This document shows positions 7,459-11,850 of a stretch of 11,850 nt of DNA, in pieces; the stretch's first letter is position 1, and each line of letters opens with the position of its first letter. This DNA is from Isohypsibius dastychi. Taxonomy: Eukaryota > Tardigrada > Eutardigrada > Parachela > Isohypsibiidae. The stretch covers positions 1-11,850 of the forward strand of contig JAQIWT010001222.1 in assembly GCA_034696485.1 (NCBI GenBank). The letters are read 5' to 3'. The notes beneath the pieces are model-generated. The model was not told where the DNA came from. It saw only the letters and a program-made list of their open reading frames with translations, and searched no databases. The translations under genes and the position numbers were made by a program.

Positions 7459-9524
7459 TTAATTATCTATTTTTTCCGCAGGTTCAATTCCAGGTCCATC
7501 ATAATTTTCGGTCTTCATGTCTGTCAGGCACAAAAATTCGTTCTGCTCAGCCGTTCGTGTGTAACGGCTGGTTTTCAGCCGAGGAGGAGATGCTTGGTCG
7601 TCGTCGTCCAGTTTCTACATTGAAGGTGTATTTTAAAGAAACCGTCGCGACCTGGAGTATAACTCCGGCAAACCTCAATAAAACTGTTTCCAGCCGGATC
7701 ATCCAAAACCAGATGTACAGGTCGTTTCCCGCTTATCACCTATAATAACACCAGTTATTAATATGTGAACGGTCATAGTAGAAATAAGGTCACCTCGTCC
7801 AAAGTGACGGCGAAAGTGGCGAGCTTGTCAGTGCGATTCAAGTCTGCACTGTCTCCGTGGACGAAAGGATTGTTAGTCACCAACTAAGAAGAATAACATA
7901 CATAAAAGGAATAAACACTATTTCATACGAATACCTCTTCTTTAATATTCGATATTAATCCCTCAACTGTCGAATACCGGCTAGAATGATCGCTGGCTAG
8001 CATCTCAAACTCAAGCTCGGGAATTGCGAGCGAACAGGTTGCTGACTGCAACACAGACACAACGGTTTTATACACTTATCGGAATGAATTCATCTACAAT
8101 TCCTCTCTACCTTGATCACATCCCGATTGAGATCCTTGTCACTGTTAACCAACAATTCTATCCGAATCCCTTCCTCTTCAATTCCTCCCGACGGTTTAGC
8201 TTCACTATTTTTCCAGCCACATTTATCGCACACAGTAGACATGACCAAAATTTCTTTGAAATGTGGAACAGCTGTAAATGTTAAAATGTTGAGTCAAAAA
8301 TAAGCTAACATTACAAGGTGACCTTTCAAAAACCACTTACAGATATTCTTCATGTTAGTCTGGCAGGGCGAATTGCAGTTATAGCAAGTAGCCGGAAACA
8401 TGAGCACCTAATTCCAAGATCTTTCAACCACTACTCAAGTAAAGATGACTCAATGGAATCATACCTCATCCGACATATCCGCTTCAGCCGGCTACAAAAC
8501 AATCTTCGTGCGTCAGAATTATTTGACATCGCCAGTGATCTGCAAGAATTCAGTACCTGTAGTCCGACAAGCGCGTTCATATCTGCATCTCTCTCATAGT
8601 TCCGAGTCGTCAGATTCGGATCTGGATTCGGAGCACTCGGATTCTCGATAAAACTATTTCCACTTGGGTCATCGATGACCTAAAAAGTAACCGAGGTACA
8701 ATTATACATAAAGATACATTTATAAAAGCCTGCTCCCGATGGACGACTTACCAGATGAAAAACCTGACCGTTCTGCATAAGGTCATCGACTTTCTTGATG
8801 AATTCTTCAAGCTGGTCGACACTTTCTTTTTCGTGGATACCTCGTGCGGCCTAATGAGAGAACCTGCTCCAGGAAATGCAGCATAACAGAGATGGACGGA
8901 GTTGTACCGTATAGCGAGTTGTCATTTCCTTCACATGAGACAAAACACCTTCCACGGTGGTGATACCTTGAAAACAGAAGAATTACTGACAAAACGTCAC
9001 CAACTTGTAAATCGAAACCCAAACGGAAATAATGAGAAAATAACGAAATACCGAATGTCTGGCGGCGGTATGGAGCTTCAAAATCCAGCTCGGGAATGCG
9101 AACGGCCGCATAATCTGACATGACCACTGTTCGATTAAAATCCTGGAAAAAAACTTCGATTTGCATCCACAGAATCGTAAAATCAATAATCCTCTTACCT
9201 TGGCATCTTTGACAACTAGACTATATTCAACACCTTTTTCTTGGATCATTTCACCTTCCATTGTTGAATTATTAGAGTAACCGCAATGTGGGCATGAAAA
9301 AGAGGATACGATCACTTCCTTGAAGAATGGAATCTTGACCATCAACAGGCGAGTAGTACCCTGTAAAGAACTGACCATTTGCATTACCCATTAGCCAATC
9401 CAAATACAAAGCCACTCACATTTCGTTCACATGATACACAGAGACTTTCAATCTCATCAACTCTAGACTCTTCCCCGGAGATGGCCGGAAAGCCCAAAGA
9501 GCTGCTCCCAACCGGAGCAGCCAT
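7459..9524 (-). CDS. zpr-1: ZPR1 zinc-finger protein (eEF1A chaperone)
   Basis: Conserved eukaryotic protein that binds newly made eEF1A and helps it fold; it shuttles between cytoplasm and nucleus (family knowledge). Exons in transcript order are 9524-9420, 9360-9199, 9142-9052, 8966-8908, 8850-8752, 8679-8557, 8491-8465, 8407-8341, 8271-8111, 8045-7935, 7883-7794, 7739-7674 and 7614-7459, joining to 438 aa (human about 459). Both ZPR1 modules are complete. Module 1 has C29-X2-C32 and C58-X2-C61 with LLMVKIPFFKEVIVSSFSC, then the beta-domain signatures RIPELDFE and DDPSGNSFIENP. Module 2 has C230-X2-C233 and C259-X2-C262 with VPHFKEILVMS, then IPELEFE and DDPAGNSFIE. All eight zinc ligands are kept. 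The C-terminus TDMKTENYD matches human. The ATG at 9524 is fixed by an in-frame TGA just upstream. Exon 7 is only 27 nt. Transcribed divergently from LTV1. Confidence 0.96.
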
Positions 9525-9941
9525 CGCATTAGTCGAATTTCAAACAAATCGGAACCTGTATGATCAGAGACCTCGTGTAATCGTCGAATTACTTTGAGTT
9601 TGAACAACCAGAAAATCGAATTACTTTCGATTTCGGCGAAAACCAAAACATTCAGCGAAGCGCGAATTATAGCCAAGTATGAGTTCCGATTATGACGTCG
9701 TCAAGAACAAGCACGAGTGTACGTCATGAAAACTCTAATCCCCGCTTCGCTAATATGCCCGCTTGCGTAACTTCAGAAATTCGTAGTCAGAAGACCTTTT
9801 GCTTCTCTGTTCTGGAGAACTTGAAACGTTGCGTACTACGATCATCTGTTTTCTTGCCAAATTTCGCTTGTTTCACTGCATTTGTTCATCCGCATCGGGT
9901 CTAATTGATAACGGAAATCTTCTGGCATACATCACCAAAAA
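9525..9941. promoter_or_regulatory. Bidirectional promoter region between ZPR1 and LTV1
   Basis: This 417-bp gap separates two divergent translation-factor genes. It carries the CRE-like TGACGTCGTCA at 9692-9702 and a CGTCA half-site at 9722-9726. Candidate spliced-leader acceptors are a weak ATACAG ending at 9556 on the minus strand for ZPR1 (leader 31 nt) and TAACTTCAG ending at 9776 on the plus strand for LTV1. The second would leave a long 165-nt leader and is doubtful. I see no coding exon here. Confidence 0.45.
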
Positions 9942-11850
9942 ATGGTATCACCGAGAATACGACTCTATTTATGCTGTTGTTTTACCAGTAAGTTTGGTAA
10001 ACTCATCCTCATTTTCTTGTCCTTTCAGCCTAAAAATAAGAAGAAATTCAACAAGAAGACTGCAACTACTTTTTCCCTGGTGCAAAGATCTCTCGAGCCC
10101 ATCGATGAAGACGATCCAGACTCGATAACCCGTAAAAACGAAACCGACGAAGTGAGTGTGACAAAACACGTACGATTCGGTGTTGCGAAAATTGCGAACC
10201 ACTCTTTAATAGGAGTTATATAAACGGAAAGAAGAGGAAAACAGATACGGGATATTTTTCTCGGACGATTATGATTACATGCAGCATTTGCGAGAAGTTG
10301 GAGCTCATGAAGGAACGCTGGAGTATGGATCTAGAGCTGAACGAAAAAAGACTTTTGAGGAAGCTATTTTGAGCAGCATTGGAACGGAGGTAAAATATCA
10401 GTCTTTTATATCTGTTTTCCCCGAGTATATGGACATTTCCCTACAAAACATTATCATGCGTTTTCAGAAAGACACTTCAGTAAATGCGGGAAGATATGCT
10501 GACGTTCGACCAGACCGGAAGATGGACGATCATACAGAGATTGCGCCCGACCCCGAACTTAACATTGCAATGGAAGAAAGTTTCGACTTGAATGACCCTA
10601 ACAACATACTGGACGATAATTTTATCCTGCAAGCCGATGCGCGCATTGGACCGGAAGTGTCTGATGAAGATGACGAAGAAGGGGATGATTATCCAGGATT
10701 GGAAGAAAGCGAGGGTTTGTGGAATATTTCATGATTAAATCAGAGTTTTGTTCTGAATTGGTGGTTCCATTTCAGAGTATGTTGACCCGACTTCTCTCAT
10801 TGATCGGACGCAAATGGTGAACGCCTGGATTTCTCATCATGAACCGGAAACTGAAGAAGAAGAATCTGGCTCGCTTCAAAAGCGAACAAAGCAAGAGCGA
10901 AAATCAACTGCATCGCTAATTAAGCAGTGGGTTTCATCGAACACAGATCCCGCTCAGCCGGAGGATTTAGAGGAGGCAGCAGAGGAAAAACGTTCTCGAT
11001 TCTCCAATTACTCCATGACTTCTTCGGTTATGAGACGTACTAAAGAGCTCAGCCTTTTGGATGACCGGTTTGCAAAGGTTAACAATTTGAAGCTCCTGAA
11101 AACCGTTGATATGTTTGGAATATTGGTCTTTGATACAGATGTTCGAGCAGTATGACGAAGAAGAGATAGGAGGATTGGATATGGAAGATCTCGAAGGGAC
11201 CGGGATACAAGGAAGCGTCATATTAGACTCGCTGATTCATGGTCGGGAGTCTCCCGTTGATGAACAGTAAGATCCTCTTTTTGTTTCGCCTTCATTGCTG
11301 CTGCTCACCCTCCTTGTTTTACAGAATGAGTGAACAGTCGCAGGACCCTGATGCGGTAGCCCTTCGCTTCCAGTATGAAGATATGGTGGAGCCGATGAAG
11401 CGGATAGTTATTAGAGAAGACGATGACAAGTTCGATTGTCAGTCAATTATCAGTGAGTGGATTTTCCGCATCAGCCATCAAGCGGATCAGTACATTCTTT
11501 TCGGGAATTGTGATGATGCCTTATGTTTCAGGTTTACGGTCTAATCGATCTTTCCAACCAAAAATTCTGGATGTACCTAGAAAGGTAAATTGTGGTGTTT
11601 TTTAACGCTACTGTATGTATTGTAACAGGTTGTTTATTTCTGCGTAGGTGAAACCAGTCGTATTGGATTCTAAGACTGGGATCCCAAAAGACACGGCTAT
11701 CTATTCAGATGATTCTGATTCAGAATCTTCGGATGGAGGCTCTGACATTTTGAGTTTGATATCCAGTCTTAGTGTGGCACGGCCCAAGAACGAGACTCCA
11801 GAAGAAAGGAAACTCCGCAAACACACTCTTAAAGAACTTCGCCGCGAACG
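9942..11850 (+). CDS. ltv1: LTV1, 40S ribosomal subunit assembly factor (3' end outside window)
   Basis: LTV1 acts late in 40S assembly, holding uS3 (Rps3) and Enp1 at the head of the pre-40S until casein kinase 1 phosphorylation releases it (family knowledge). Exons are 9942-9944, 10029-10151, 10213-10389, 10468-10714, 10776-11077, 11139-11266, 11325-11452, 11532-11584 and 11648->11850; 454 residues are visible (human about 475). Landmarks in order: MPKNKKKFNKK and FSLVQRS at the N-terminus, RYGIFFSDDYDYMQHL, the acidic NILDDNFILQADA, RFSNYSMTSSVMRR, DDRFAKMFEQYDEEEIGGLD, FDCQSII, DSKTGIP and a basic C-terminal helix ERKLRKHTLKELRRER running off the edge. A Ser/Asp-rich stretch (SDDSDSESSDGGSD) is a plausible kinase target. 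The first exon is the ATG alone, and two introns are stop-free in frame (see findings), so the edges of 10390-10467 are less sure. Confidence 0.93.

Noticed and set aside
8024-8284. Plus-strand frames antisense to ZPR1 exons 9-10
   Set aside because: They mirror strongly conserved ZPR1 coding sequence on the other strand; antisense shadows.
1-11850. CRISPR arrays, prokaryotic operons, prophage, tRNA/rRNA genes, transposase or reverse transcriptase genes
   Set aside because: I scanned for spaced direct repeats, cloverleaf-like sequences and enzyme motifs and saw none; spliceosomal introns throughout show that this is eukaryotic DNA.

Overview
This window is gene-dense eukaryotic DNA, almost certainly from a nematode, and most likely a strongylid-type (clade V) one. 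It holds six protein genes with about 44 short introns. Most introns are 51-85 nt with GTAAG/GTGAG donors and T-rich ...TTTCAG/TTTTAG acceptors, and the intergenic gaps are small. The species call is inference. The gene identities rest on exon-by-exon reconstruction: each model joins in frame across every intron and matches its family from end to end.

Layout, left to right. (1) Minus strand, <76-1027: a BPHL/valacyclovirase-type alpha/beta hydrolase; its last exon lies left of the window. (2) Plus strand, 1307-3794: a FAF1/UBXN-3-type CDC48/p97 cofactor, 13 exons, 552 aa. It shares a compact divergent promoter with gene 1. (3) Plus strand, 4507-5694: a secreted apolipoprotein D-like lipocalin, 7 exons, 196 aa. 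(4) Minus strand, 5980-6960: a BORCS5/myrlysin (SAM-4-type) BORC subunit, 4 exons, 233 aa, with an N-myristoylation start. (5) Minus strand, 7459-9524: ZPR1, 13 exons, 438 aa, with two zinc-finger/beta-domain modules. (6) Plus strand, 9942->11850: the 40S assembly factor LTV1, 9 exons so far, 454 residues visible, running off the right edge.

The genes look like ordinary housekeeping functions. The hydrolase processes small esters. FAF1 delivers ubiquitylated clients to CDC48. BORCS5 positions lysosomes and synaptic vesicle precursors. ZPR1 is an eEF1A chaperone and LTV1 builds the small ribosomal subunit. ZPR1 and LTV1, both translation factors, are divergent from a 417-bp gap carrying CRE-like TGACGTC motifs. 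ZPR1 and the BORCS5 gene lie head to tail 498 bp apart and could be co-transcribed.

I see no mobile-element gene, CRISPR array, tRNA, rRNA or obviously novel system. The points worth checking concern gene architecture: an LTV1 start codon followed directly by an intron, two stop-free in-frame LTV1 introns, tandem overlapping splice donors in the hydrolase gene, a UBX domain with a changed FPR motif, a missing UBA in the FAF1 model, and a start choice in the BORCS5 gene that decides myristoylation.
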